From assembly GCA_029251525.1 (NCBI GenBank), contig JAQXDE010000038.1, positions 186,001 through 250,000 on the forward strand: 64,000 bases of DNA. Direction: 5' to 3'. The notes under the pieces are model-generated. The model did no database searches and was not told the origin of the DNA. It saw nothing but the letters and a program-made list of their open reading frames with translations. A program made the position numbers and the translations under genes. Shown here piece by piece: positions 27,441 to 36,043 of this stretch (its first letter is position 1; each line of letters begins with the position of its first letter). Source of the DNA: Saprospiraceae bacterium. GTDB lineage: Bacteria > Bacteroidota > Bacteroidia > Chitinophagales > Saprospiraceae.

Positions 27441-27441
27441 T

Positions 27442-27485
27442 ATAACAAAGTAAAGCCCCCATTTCTGGGAGCTTTACTTTGTTAT
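27442..27485. terminator. Bidirectional terminator between convergent genes
   Basis: Fifteen-base arms 27442-27456 and 27471-27485 pair perfectly, with an inner CCCA/TGGG pairing. It sits between lgt (plus) and the NTF2-like lipoprotein gene (minus), and can serve both. Confidence 0.82.
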
Positions 27486-27503
27486 TTATTATTTATGAAT
27501 AAA

Positions 27504-28016
27504 TCATTTTCCTTCTAAAATATTGTCAGAGGCTGTTAGGTCGCCATAATATTGCTGATAAAGGATTTTACCTTCCTCATCAAAATCAAAAGATTCATAT
27601 AGACGTATTTCTGTTTGAACTGCTTCAGTTGAGTCAGTAGCGGCTTTTGTCGTTCTCCATGTTCCATAGTAACGAACGGATCCATCAGCTATCTTAGTCT
27701 CTGCATTAACTCCTGGTAAAAGACTAATTTCATCCATTATTTCATAGTCATATAGTTTCCATCCAGCTTGATCATTTGACTTGATTTCGGCTAATGAGAT
27801 AGAATCTTTTTCGGCTCCTATTCTTGTATTAAGAATAACTGCGTTCTCATTATATAGAGCATCATAGTCCAAGCTCTCTTCTTGATATCCATTTAGATAA
27901 GCCATAACGGTTACCGAATTTTTTTCAAAGGCATCATCACCAGATGAAACTTCTACACTAGGTTGACAACTGTAGATCAAACCAAGTAGGAAAATTAGAG
28001 TATACTTAAATTTCAT
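27504..28016 (-). CDS. Lipoprotein with NTF2-like (SnoaL-type) fold
   Basis: Seen: a signal peptide with lipobox LIYSC (C17), so a diacylglycerol-anchored envelope protein. The rest (about 30-160) has the pattern of a small NTF2-like domain: an N-terminal helix around VMAYLNGYQ, YNENAVILN, VRYYGTWRTT, and IRLYESFDFDEEGKILYQQYYGD, a typical final strand pair. 170 residues. Fold assignment is by pattern and function is unknown. Confidence 0.7.
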   Translation of the reverse strand: MKFKYTLIFLLGLIYSCQPSVEVSSGDDAFEKNSVTVMAYLNGYQEESLDYDALYNENAVILNTRIGAEKDSISLAEIKSNDQAGWKLYDYEIMDEISLLPGVNAETKIADGSVRYYGTWRTTKAATDSTEAVQTEIRLYESFDFDEEGKILYQQYYGDLTASDNILEGK

Positions 28017-28311
28017 AATTTAAATTTTGAATAATTAAATTAATAAATATAAGTTTTAAAAAATGAAAAAGAGCCTAAAATCAGTTTAATACAACTATTA
28101 TATTATACGCCTTATCATTTTTTTAAAATGTTTTAGGATCCTAATTTTTTTATAAGATAAAATTTAGAGAGGGAATTTATGTTATCTTGAAGTTTCTCTG
28201 ATGGGGTTAGATTTATTAGGGGCTTACATTAATGAGTGTCAATTAGTAGGTTTTTCTCTAGTTTGTTTTTAAGTTAAGACAATTTTAGAAATTGTCATTT
28301 TTTCATTAGGC
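28017..28311. other. Intergenic stretch before the histidine kinase remnant
   Basis: No intact gene. Possibly the more eroded upstream part of the kinase remnant, but I cannot read it with confidence. Confidence 0.35.
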
Positions 28312-28580
28312 ATGGTATTTTGGCAAAAAGAAGTGGAGGATGAAAAACGAAAAGGAGATTTTGCATCAGAAAAAGCGAAAATTCTTCAAGATATTGAGCA
28401 CAAATAAGCAGAGAGACTTAGTGACTTCAATAATTTGAAATTTCGACTTTTACTAATATTACTCATGAATTTTGAACTCCATTAACTGTGATAATGGGAA
28501 TGACTGAAAGTATTGATTGACCTGGTGATGCTCAAGAAATGATTCAGAGAAATTTGGTAAACCTCCTAGTGTGATCCGTA
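28312..28580 (+). pseudogene. Remnant of a sensor histidine kinase (linker helix and H-box)
   Basis: The first frame reads VFWQKEVEDEKRKGDFASEK then AKILQDIEHK, a stop (TAA at 28405), and AERLSDFNNLKFR. After a frameshift the second frame reads TNITHEF, a TGA at 28473-28475, then TPLTVIMGMTESID, a TGA, and PGDAQEMIQRNLVNLL. Family knowledge: NITHEFRTPLT is the phospho-accepting H-box of HisKA kinases, especially the hybrid two-component sensors of Bacteroidota; here the arginine codon after HEF appears as TGA (a C-to-T change of CGA would do this). No ATPase domain is left. Clearly non-functional. Confidence 0.82.
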
Positions 28581-28755
28581 AGGAGTAGATTATTAAATAT
28601 ATATATGTTTTTTCCTTGTGCCTATTAAGAAAAATTAAGAGAAATGAAAGATGAGTGAAGTTTTGGAATTCAAAAACCGTCTATATTGCGAGGCCTAGCA
28701 GATACACTTATTAGAGTCTATAGAAACCTACTTATACTTAATAAGTAACCCTAAT

Positions 28756-28811
28756 CCTCTTAGTCCATTTCCTCACGCACGAATAAGAAATTAAAGACTA
28801 AGAGGTTTTTT
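28756..28811 (+). terminator. Hairpin with T-tract
   Basis: CCTCTTAGTC (28756-28765) pairs with GACTAAGAGG (28796-28805), followed by six T. The 30-base loop is long for an intrinsic terminator. It lies downstream of the kinase remnant and may be the leftover terminator of that gene. Confidence 0.55.
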
Positions 28812-28828
28812 ATGCTCTTTAGAGTCCT

Positions 28829-29422
28829 TTATTTAAGAAAACCTGCAGCTTTTGCCATTCCAATTGCGATAGATTTATAATCTCGATTCTTCTTTTTTTC
28901 TTTTACATTGATTGCAGATCCAGGAGCATATATTTCTAGTGTGTACCCTTCAAATTTTATTGATAAAGTTCGTTTGCTACCTTTCCAAAGTGCAGCTTTC
29001 CCCATATTAGGTAAATACTCAGAGCTTTTAGAGGTAACCTTTTGGATCGACCATCTTTCCTCCCAAGTACCTACTTCATTATCTGGATTGTCAGGTCTGA
29101 TGGCTATTGATCCTATCAATAGGTTGGATTCGTTTCCTCCAATTAATACGCGATAGGTACAAACCTGATTACTTTTATTTCCTTCAATCATATGAACTTC
29201 TTCTGAACTTACTTGGTATAGCTTCGCTAATGCATCTTTTCCTAGCGTCTGACAAGGATTAAGGTCAGAATTATAATTAATGATATTCCCACTAAATTTT
29301 TTATTTACAAAAGAAGTATTTCCAATCTCATTGACAGAATCAATTCCACTTTTTTTATCGCCGATTGGATTATTACAAGCAAAGAAGAGAAGGATTGAAA
29401 AAATTAAAAAACTATATTTCAT
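28829..29422 (-). CDS. Hypothetical lipoprotein
   Basis: Seen: a signal peptide with lipobox FFAC (C16); then a 180-residue soluble domain with two cysteines in NPCQTLGKDALAKLY and NQVCTYRV. That pattern resembles DUF3558-like lipoproteins, in which a conserved NPC start and a later CxY/CxW pair form a disulfide (family link tentative). Then SIAIRPDNPDNEVGTW and a basic C-terminus. It lies 28 bp downstream of the DUF4412 gene on the same strand, so the two are probably co-transcribed. Function unknown. Confidence 0.72.
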   Translation of the reverse strand: MKYSFLIFSILLFFACNNPIGDKKSGIDSVNEIGNTSFVNKKFSGNIINYNSDLNPCQTLGKDALAKLYQVSSEEVHMIEGNKSNQVCTYRVLIGGNESNLLIGSIAIRPDNPDNEVGTWEERWSIQKVTSKSSEYLPNMGKAALWKGSKRTLSIKFEGYTLEIYAPGSAINVKEKKKNRDYKSIAIGMAKAAGFLK

Positions 29423-29450
29423 AATGTTTATTTTTTTAAAGATGATTTGA

Positions 29451-30812
29451 TTAAAACATTTTTTTATAATCAGAGCCTACTATTTTAATATTAGCATTCT
29501 CATTAATTTTGATGGTTTTCATAGTCATGTTACCATCATCAGATTGAACATTGTATTCTAAAACATATCCGTTCAAATCAATTTCTTGATTACTTTGGTT
29601 TTGTTGAGTAGTAAACCAATTAGGAATTTTAAAATCAGGCGCAACCCACATGATAACTTTATTTGATTGATCAGTTAATGTATATTCATTACAAGTATAT
29701 CCGAGAATTGATTTAGTAGCACCTGTTTTTTTTACATCAGAATAATCGTAATTAGCCATTTGGTCACTAGGCATTGCTTGTTGTTGAGCACTTGCTGATG
29801 ACATTTGAATTTTCATTCCTTGAGCATCCACAAAAATAAAACTAGTACCATTATCATAAATAATAATTGACTCTCCTTCCATTGACTCTTCAGCAAGATC
29901 ACTCATGTCTACCTTCATACCAAAATATTCTTCATTGGCATTAAAAAGATATGAAAGTGTATAAGTCTCATTTTCTTTATCCGTTGTTATTTTATTTATA
30001 AATTCATAGTTGAATTCAAAAGTACCAGCAGAAGGAAATGATGAATTGAGCTTAGGTTGATTATTAGAGGTAGTAGATTCTACTGATCTAGACGACCTCT
30101 TGTTATTAGATTGAGAATGCTCAGAAATGAAATCTGGAGATAATCCCTGCAAGTTCCCTTTTAAACCATTTTCTCCAGTAAACCCAAAGTGGATAGTATT
30201 ATCATCCAATTGGAAGACGCTAACAGTACCTTGTGAGATGTTATAGCTTACGTATTTATCTGTAACCGCCTGTGTTCGATTATTAATTTTAGATTTTAGG
30301 TTAGGCATAGAAGGATCGTAAGCAAGGTGAAGTGTGGCTTCTTCTGGAATTTTGAACTTGGTTTTTTGAGAATTTTTTGCCGATTTTAAAGATGAAGCAT
30401 TTTTAATTTCAAGTGTAAAGCCATCGGGGATGTCTGCACTATGGGTCCACCATGAACCTGAGATTCTATAATTATTTTCATTTTGAACGACCTTGACTTT
30501 TCCTAATTTTTTAATTCCAATAGTTTCATGATTTTTGCTTGAAATATTGACGTCGCCAAAATCCTTATCTAAATTTCTATTAGATTTTTGATCGTTATTA
30601 TTTGTTGGTTTTTCCTTTTTCTTAATTTCTCCATCCAAAGCATCATCTATAACTTTATCAATTTTTCGATCAATCTTATTTTCGATTTTTCGATCAATTT
30701 TCCTCTTCAATTTTTTTAAGATTTGGCCTTGAGAAGTAGTGAAAAAAGTAATAGACAAAATTAAAATGAGAGAGGATTTTAAAATTTTTGTTGTGCTCAT
30801 ATTTAACTGCAT
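29451..30812 (-). CDS. Exported DUF4412 domain protein with Lys/Asp-rich N-terminal repeat
   Basis: Seen: a signal peptide (about 5-30, ending TTSQGQ), then a charged helical stretch, KLKRKIDRKIENKIDRKIDK, which repeats a KI(D/E)(R/N)K unit four times. A serine/asparagine linker follows, and a C-terminal DUF4412-like region (about 300-445) with KKTGATKSILGYTCNEYTL and a VIMWVAPDFKIP block. Family knowledge: DUF4412 proteins are exported and of unknown role. The first methionine at 30812 gives MQLNMSTTK; the second at 30800 is equally likely. Followed at 28 bp by a lipoprotein gene. Confidence 0.78.
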   Translation of the reverse strand: MQLNMSTTKILKSSLILILSITFFTTSQGQILKKLKRKIDRKIENKIDRKIDKVIDDALDGEIKKKEKPTNNNDQKSNRNLDKDFGDVNISSKNHETIGIKKLGKVKVVQNENNYRISGSWWTHSADIPDGFTLEIKNASSLKSAKNSQKTKFKIPEEATLHLAYDPSMPNLKSKINNRTQAVTDKYVSYNISQGTVSVFQLDDNTIHFGFTGENGLKGNLQGLSPDFISEHSQSNNKRSSRSVESTTSNNQPKLNSSFPSAGTFEFNYEFINKITTDKENETYTLSYLFNANEEYFGMKVDMSDLAEESMEGESIIIYDNGTSFIFVDAQGMKIQMSSASAQQQAMPSDQMANYDYSDVKKTGATKSILGYTCNEYTLTDQSNKVIMWVAPDFKIPNWFTTQQNQSNQEIDLNGYVLEYNVQSDDGNMTMKTIKINENANIKIVGSDYKKMF

Positions 30813-31072
30813 TTGTTTTTTGATTTTAAAAAATACAACTCAAACATATTAGTTTCTACCCGATAATTTTCAACAATTGTATAGATCACATAGTAGATTG
30901 TATAATTGGTGAGGAAAATTTAATAGAATGTTTTTTGTGAATCATCAAAATATTCTAGTCAGTCAAATCGAATAGTATGGGAGTTATATATCAGGTAGAA
31001 TTATCTCGATTTTAATATTTACTTTTATTAAATTTAGTCTTTTAAATATCGAATTCATTCTAGTTTTAAATT

Positions 31073-31828
31073 ATGACACACATTAGAGCTATCATTGTTG
31101 ATGACGAACCAGCTGCCATAAGTAACCTCAAATGGGAAATAGAAAATTTCTGTGAAGACATAGAAGTGATCGATTCTTTTACTTCACCTGTAGAAGCTAT
31201 TTCAGGAATTAATTATTTAAAACCAGATTGTGTTTTTTTGGATATAGAAATGCCGGAAAAAGATGGATTCACATTATTAAGTGAGTTGAAATTTAAAAAA
31301 TTCCAACTCATCATAACTACCGCATACGAAAATTATGCACTACAAGCTTTTAAGGAAAATGCTATTGATTACCTTCTCAAACCAGTAGATACAGATGAAT
31401 TAAAAAATGCAGTTGAGAAGATTAAATCAATGAAGGGAACGGTAGATTTAAGTAAACAAATTAGAAATGTACTCCAAACGAATATTAACGAACACGGTAA
31501 TATTCAAAAGATTTCCTTTGCTGTAGATGGTAAAATATTGTTAATAAAACCTAGTGGAATTCTCTATTGTAGGTCTGATGGAAATTATACGGAGGTCTAT
31601 CAGGCAGAGAAAAAAGCTATAGTTGTTTCTAAAAACTTAAAAGAAGTAGAGCGAAAAATTAATCATCCTAATTTTCTAAGAATTCATAATTCTTATCTAG
31701 TCAACACTAATCACATAATAGAATACATAAAAGGAGATGGAGGATTCGTTGTGATGGAAGATCAAACAAAAATTGCTGTGTCAAGGTCAAAGAAAAATGA
31801 TTTGATGCAGAAAATTATTAACACCTAA
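31073..31828 (+). CDS. LytTR-family response regulator
   Basis: Seen: a receiver domain (1-120) with D10/D11, phospho-acceptor D57 in VFLDIEMPEKDG, T/A switch in IITTAYENYALQAF, and K in YLLKPVD; then a LytTR DNA-binding domain (about 150-250) with ILYCRSDGNYTEVY and FLRIHNSYLVNTNHI. 251 residues. A transcription factor controlled by phosphorylation. The kinase gene begins 4 bp after its stop, so the pair is one operon and almost certainly one signalling pathway. Its target genes are not evident. Confidence 0.95.
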   Translation: MTHIRAIIVDDEPAAISNLKWEIENFCEDIEVIDSFTSPVEAISGINYLKPDCVFLDIEMPEKDGFTLLSELKFKKFQLIITTAYENYALQAFKENAIDYLLKPVDTDELKNAVEKIKSMKGTVDLSKQIRNVLQTNINEHGNIQKISFAVDGKILLIKPSGILYCRSDGNYTEVYQAEKKAIVVSKNLKEVERKINHPNFLRIHNSYLVNTNHIIEYIKGDGGFVVMEDQTKIAVSRSKKNDLMQKIINT

Positions 31829-31832
31829 AATT

Positions 31833-33317
31833 GTGGAAGAAAGATTTACTGAACTGACTTTGATGTTTACATTTAATTTGATGATGGTTTGGTTTAGCCT
31901 TTGTGCTATTATCTTTTATTTCACGAAAATAAAAAGCTTCAAATACTACGCAGCTTATACTCTCTTTCTGGGATTATATATGGGGTTGAAATTATCTGGA
32001 GAATATACCAGCCTTAATTTGAGAGAAACAGGTTGGTACCCAAATTGGTACCTTCAACTTTTATATAATTGTCTTTACTTCATTTTTGCAGCTAGTTTTC
32101 TAAATCTAGAAAAACATTTACCTCGACTAAATCAGAATATCCGACGAACTGCTTATAGTTGTTTAATTGGAGGAAGTGTTTTGTATTTCTTTTTGCTTTT
32201 ACTTGGACAGTCTGAAATATTTATGTATTTCTTCCTAGGAGTGCTACTTCCCATCATAGAATTACTTGCAGTTTATACCATTTATAAGATTTTTTTTATC
32301 AATGATAGATTTAAATTTTACATGATAATTGGTACTATTATCTATCATATATTTGCATACTTCTCTTTGTATTTGAGCCATTATGATAATACAAAATTTT
32401 TAGGAATTTCACCAATAAGCTGGTTTACATTTGGTGTTGTTTTTGAAACAGTAATTTTTGCTTTAGGATTAGGTTTAAGAATTTATCAGATTTTTGAAGA
32501 CCGGAATAACACACGTATTTCATTAATTAGTGAATTGCAAAAAAATGAAAAATTAAAAGAAAGTATAAATGAACAACTTCAAGTAAAGGTAGCTCAAAAA
32601 ACCAAAGAGGTAGCTGTATTAATCGAAGATCGAAAGGAACGGGAGAAGCAAAAAATTCGAATGCAATACGAACAAGAACTTTTAGAAATGACACTTACTT
32701 CTTTGCGTAATCAAATGAATCCCCATTTTATTTTCAATGCATTGAACTCTATTAAAAATGCCATTATTCATAAAAGCAAAGAAGATGCAGTCAGCTATTT
32801 AAATAAGTTTTCTAAAATACTGAGGGAGGTTTTAAAAAATTCCAACAACGATGAGTGTAGTCTAAAAGAAGAAGTCGAGACACTCCAACTTTATATGAAT
32901 TTAGAGAATATTCGTTTAGAAAATAAAATTGAGTTCATTTTAGAAAATGAGCAAGATCTCAATATGAGTACATTTAAAATACCTCCATTATTGCTGCAAC
33001 CGTTGGTGGAGAATTCTATTTGGCACGGTTTATCTTTAAAAGAGGGGAATAAAAATATTATAGTTCGAGTATTTCAAAATGATGAAAAATATCTAACCAT
33101 TGAAGTTGAAGATAATGGATTGGGAAGGGAACGAGCAATGGAGATAAAAAGTAAAAAAATACTTCAACGTCCTTCAATTGGATTGCAATTATCTATAGAC
33201 CGCCTAAAACTCTTTGGGAAAAATCGTTTGGGTCCTCATGATGTTTCTATCATCGATTTATATGATGATGATGAAATTGCAATAGGAACAAAGGTTATTT
33301 TAAAAATACCAATTTAA
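31833..33317 (+). CDS. LytS/YehU-type membrane sensor histidine kinase
   Basis: Seen: six or seven hydrophobic segments (about 12-225) forming a membrane sensor; a coiled coil (about 228-285); then the His_kinase domain with NQMNPHFIFNALNSI, in which H298 is the phospho-acceptor; then an HATPase_c domain with PLLLQPLVENSIWHGL and VEDNGLGRERA. 494 residues from a GTG at 31833, 4 bp after the regulator gene; the next ATG is at 31863, ten codons later, and could be the true start. It would phosphorylate the LytTR regulator upstream. The signal is unknown. Confidence 0.92.
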   Translation: MEERFTELTLMFTFNLMMVWFSLCAIIFYFTKIKSFKYYAAYTLFLGLYMGLKLSGEYTSLNLRETGWYPNWYLQLLYNCLYFIFAASFLNLEKHLPRLNQNIRRTAYSCLIGGSVLYFFLLLLGQSEIFMYFFLGVLLPIIELLAVYTIYKIFFINDRFKFYMIIGTIIYHIFAYFSLYLSHYDNTKFLGISPISWFTFGVVFETVIFALGLGLRIYQIFEDRNNTRISLISELQKNEKLKESINEQLQVKVAQKTKEVAVLIEDRKEREKQKIRMQYEQELLEMTLTSLRNQMNPHFIFNALNSIKNAIIHKSKEDAVSYLNKFSKILREVLKNSNNDECSLKEEVETLQLYMNLENIRLENKIEFILENEQDLNMSTFKIPPLLLQPLVENSIWHGLSLKEGNKNIIVRVFQNDEKYLTIEVEDNGLGRERAMEIKSKKILQRPSIGLQLSIDRLKLFGKNRLGPHDVSIIDLYDDDEIAIGTKVILKIPI

Positions 33318-34320
33318 AAAATGCTAGAACTATTTTACTGCTTTGAGTGGTTTAGTATTTCGAATTTGATAAACAAACAATCTGATATTCGAAAGATGTT
33401 ACAAAATATATTATATATCAGTTTTAATTTACCACCCAAGCGGACAAATGATCTGAGTCTAGAATCGTGGGTCAATGCCGAATGCATTGCCATAGATCAG
33501 CTCGAGAGTTTTAGTCCGAACCTCTTCTAGTAGTCTTCCTTATAGGAGTAAATAGCTGTTAGAAATAAAGCAGCTAAGAAATAACTTCTAATTTTTTCAA
33601 GAAATAAGTCTATTCGTTCTGCTTCAATTTGAATTGATAAAATTGAACAAAGAAGTTAATCGTGAAAATGAATGGCATATTATATTTTTTGTTTTGCGTA
33701 AAATGAAAAGTAGAAAACACCTTTCGAAATTTATACAAACTTAAAAGGAAATCAATTCAAGATTTAGTAAATGTAGTTTTATTGTTATAAGTTATAATAA
33801 TCCATTGTTTTTTTAATTTCTCAAACTTTTAATCGTTATGGAGAATTATGTCTTTTAAATAGAGGATATATTTTAAAAGGATAGTATAGTTCTCCAATGG
33901 AGCAGGAGGTTATGTATTTTAAAGTTGCTATTTTAAATCTTTTTTTATAATTATATAAATAATTAAAAGAGACGAATATAGACACAATACTAAATAGTTC
34001 TGTAGTTAAAGGGTCGTATTTGATGTTTTGAATGTTGTGGTTTAGACTATAGTCCAAGCAATATGATCAATCTATTTCAGAAATTAAATGGTATTAGCTT
34101 AGACTGTGAGGGTTACTCTAAAAGTCGTTAGTTGAAAATTATTATCCTATATTTTAGTAAGACTAATTCACAAAATTGCTAAGTAGCTTAAATGACAGAT
34201 CCTCGACCTTTTAAGTTGTGAAGTGTAGGTTCGGTTTCTACTGGGCTGGTAATAAGTATTTAATTTTGATGTTTTTAGAAATACACTCCCATGGATAAAC
34301 TATTTGAATCGTTACTCTTT
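33318..34320. other. Gene-poor stretch after the two-component pair
   Basis: Short open frames exist (one of 69 codons starts 3 bases after the kinase stop) but none has a recognisable motif, a convincing start context or protein-like composition throughout. No terminator of the usual strength was found. Confidence 0.4.
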
Positions 34321-34470
34321 TATGATAAAGCTTAAAGTTTCGAGCCCTGTCAGTAGTACAAATAATATTTAAGAAGGAAAAGTTGGTTTTATTAAAATTG
34401 GTGTTGATGAAAATCAGCATCACTTTTCCTATATTTGGAAAAAGGTAATTGAATTTTTTGATAAAAAACC
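34321..34470 (+). pseudogene. Possible gene remnant before xylulokinase
   Basis: A plus-strand frame reads IKLKVSSPVSSTNNI, a TAA, then EGKVGFIKIGVDENQHHFSY and IWKKVIEFFDKKP, running in another frame into the GTG start of the kinase gene. The composition is protein-like with a single stop. Family not recognised. Confidence 0.3.
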
Positions 34471-34476
34471 AATCAC

Positions 34477-35961
34477 GTGTATTTACTTGGATATGATATA
34501 GGTACTTCTTCGATCAAAGTAGCATTAGTTGATGCTGAGTCTGGCAAATCAATTAAAGTTATACAATCACCGAAAGTTGAAATGGAAATGGTAGCAAAGG
34601 AGATCGGTTGGGCAGAACAATCGCCTGAAGTATGGTGGGAGAACGTGTGTTTAGCAACAAGAGAAATATTAGAATTTACTCAGATTGATCCACAGCGAAT
34701 AAAAGGTATTGGGATCGCCTATCAGATGCACGGGTTAGTATTAGTGAATGAGGGGCAGGAGGTTCTAAGGCCTTCTATAATTTGGTGTGATAGCCGAGCG
34801 GTAGAAATTGGAAATAAAGCTTTTGTAAATTTGACAGAAGAAAAGTGTCTCTCCCATATGCTCAATTCCCCAGGCAATTTTACAGCTTCTAAATTGAAAT
34901 GGGTTAAAGAAAACGAACCTGAAATTTATAGTCGAATTCATAAAATGATGTTACCAGGTGATTATATTGCGATGAAATTGACTGGCGAAATTAATACGAC
35001 AATTTCAGGTTTGTCTGAAGGTGCTTTTTGGGATTTCAAAGAAAATGATATTGCTAAGTTTCTTTTAGATGAATATGGAATTGAGGAGCAATTAATTCCT
35101 GAAATCAAAGACACATTCAGTGTCCAAGGATTTTTAAATAAAAAAGCTTCTTTAGAAACTGGTCTTTCAGAGGGGATTCCAATTACATATCGAGCAGGAG
35201 ATCAACCTAATAATGCATTGTCATTAGGAGTTATAAATTCAAATGAAGTTGCAGCAACTGGAGGAACTTCAGGAGTAGTTTATGGAGTGGTAGACAAACC
35301 AATTTATGATTTACAATCTCGAATAAATGGTTTTGCACATGTAAATCATACAAGTGTAAAACCAAGAATAGGAATGCTTTTATGTATCAACGGGGCAGGG
35401 ATTCAATATTCTTTTTTGAAAAAAATAATTGCAAAGCCTGATGTCTCTTATAATGATATGGAAGTAATGGCGCGTGAAATATCTATTGGTTCGGAGGGAC
35501 TTCGAATCATTCCTTTTGGGAATGGTGCAGAAAGAATTTTAGCAAATAAAAGTCCAGGTGCACAAATAAATAATTTACAATTTAATAAACACAGCCAGGC
35601 TCATTTCTTTAGAGCAGGATTAGAGGGGATTGCATTTTCATTTGTTTATGGTTTTCAAGTTTTAAAAGAATTAGGATTAAATCCTAAAGTAATAAAAGTT
35701 GGGAATGATAATCTTTTTCAATCAAAAATATTCTCTTCCACGGTTGCTAATTTGTTAGGTTGTTGTATTGAAGTGATAAAAACGACAGGCGCAGAAGGTG
35801 CTGCAAAAGCAAGTGGAGTAGGAGCTAAAGTTTATGCTAATTTGGAAGAGTCGATTAAAATTAATGAAGTGGAAAAGCAATATTTTCCAACCGAAAATAT
35901 CGATGAGTATAAAGTGGCTTACGAAGCTTGGGAAGAGGATTTAAAAAAATTAGTTAGTTAA
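34477..35961 (+). CDS. xylB: FGGY-family carbohydrate kinase, probably xylulokinase
   Basis: Phosphorylates D-xylulose (or a related ketose) with ATP. Seen: the N-terminal phosphate loop LLGYDIGTSSIKVAL; GIAYQMHGLVLV, the MHG motif of xylulokinases; SIIWCDSRA; and in the C-terminal half VAATGGTSGVVYG and KVGNDNLFQSKIFSS. 494 residues from a GTG at 34477. No xylose isomerase or transporter gene lies nearby, so it stands alone here. Upstream 1.1 kb is decayed, and a long inverted repeat follows at 35963-36036. Confidence 0.88.
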   Translation: MYLLGYDIGTSSIKVALVDAESGKSIKVIQSPKVEMEMVAKEIGWAEQSPEVWWENVCLATREILEFTQIDPQRIKGIGIAYQMHGLVLVNEGQEVLRPSIIWCDSRAVEIGNKAFVNLTEEKCLSHMLNSPGNFTASKLKWVKENEPEIYSRIHKMMLPGDYIAMKLTGEINTTISGLSEGAFWDFKENDIAKFLLDEYGIEEQLIPEIKDTFSVQGFLNKKASLETGLSEGIPITYRAGDQPNNALSLGVINSNEVAATGGTSGVVYGVVDKPIYDLQSRINGFAHVNHTSVKPRIGMLLCINGAGIQYSFLKKIIAKPDVSYNDMEVMAREISIGSEGLRIIPFGNGAERILANKSPGAQINNLQFNKHSQAHFFRAGLEGIAFSFVYGFQVLKELGLNPKVIKVGNDNLFQSKIFSSTVANLLGCCIEVIKTTGAEGAAKASGVGAKVYANLEESIKINEVEKQYFPTENIDEYKVAYEAWEEDLKKLVS

Positions 35962-35962
35962 A

Positions 35963-36036
35963 TTTTCACCACATAGAAATTATAGATTTTTTCACTCAAA
36001 AGAGGTTATGTTTTCTATGTGTCTATGTGGTGAAAA
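35963..36036. repeat. Long inverted repeat with CACATAG units between convergent genes
   Basis: TTTTCACCACATAG (35963-35976) pairs with CTATGTGGTGAAAA (36023-36036) over 14 bases. A second copy of the core, CTATGTG, lies inside at 36015-36021 and gives an alternative pairing. It sits between xylB (plus) and the broken desaturase (minus). Elements built of ACCACATAG/CTATGTGGT units recur between genes in many Bacteroidota genomes (recalled, not checked here). A terminator or REP-like element is inferred. Confidence 0.6.
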
Positions 36037-36043
36037 ATCAAAA

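Noticed and set aside
27504-29422. The two small lipoproteins as bacteriocin immunity or toxin-antitoxin pairs
   Set aside because: They are separated by 800 bases, have different folds by pattern, and carry no toxin or immunity motif.
33321-33530. 69-codon plus-strand open frame 3 bases after the histidine kinase gene
   Set aside because: Position is suggestive but the composition is unconvincing and there is no motif or terminator after it.
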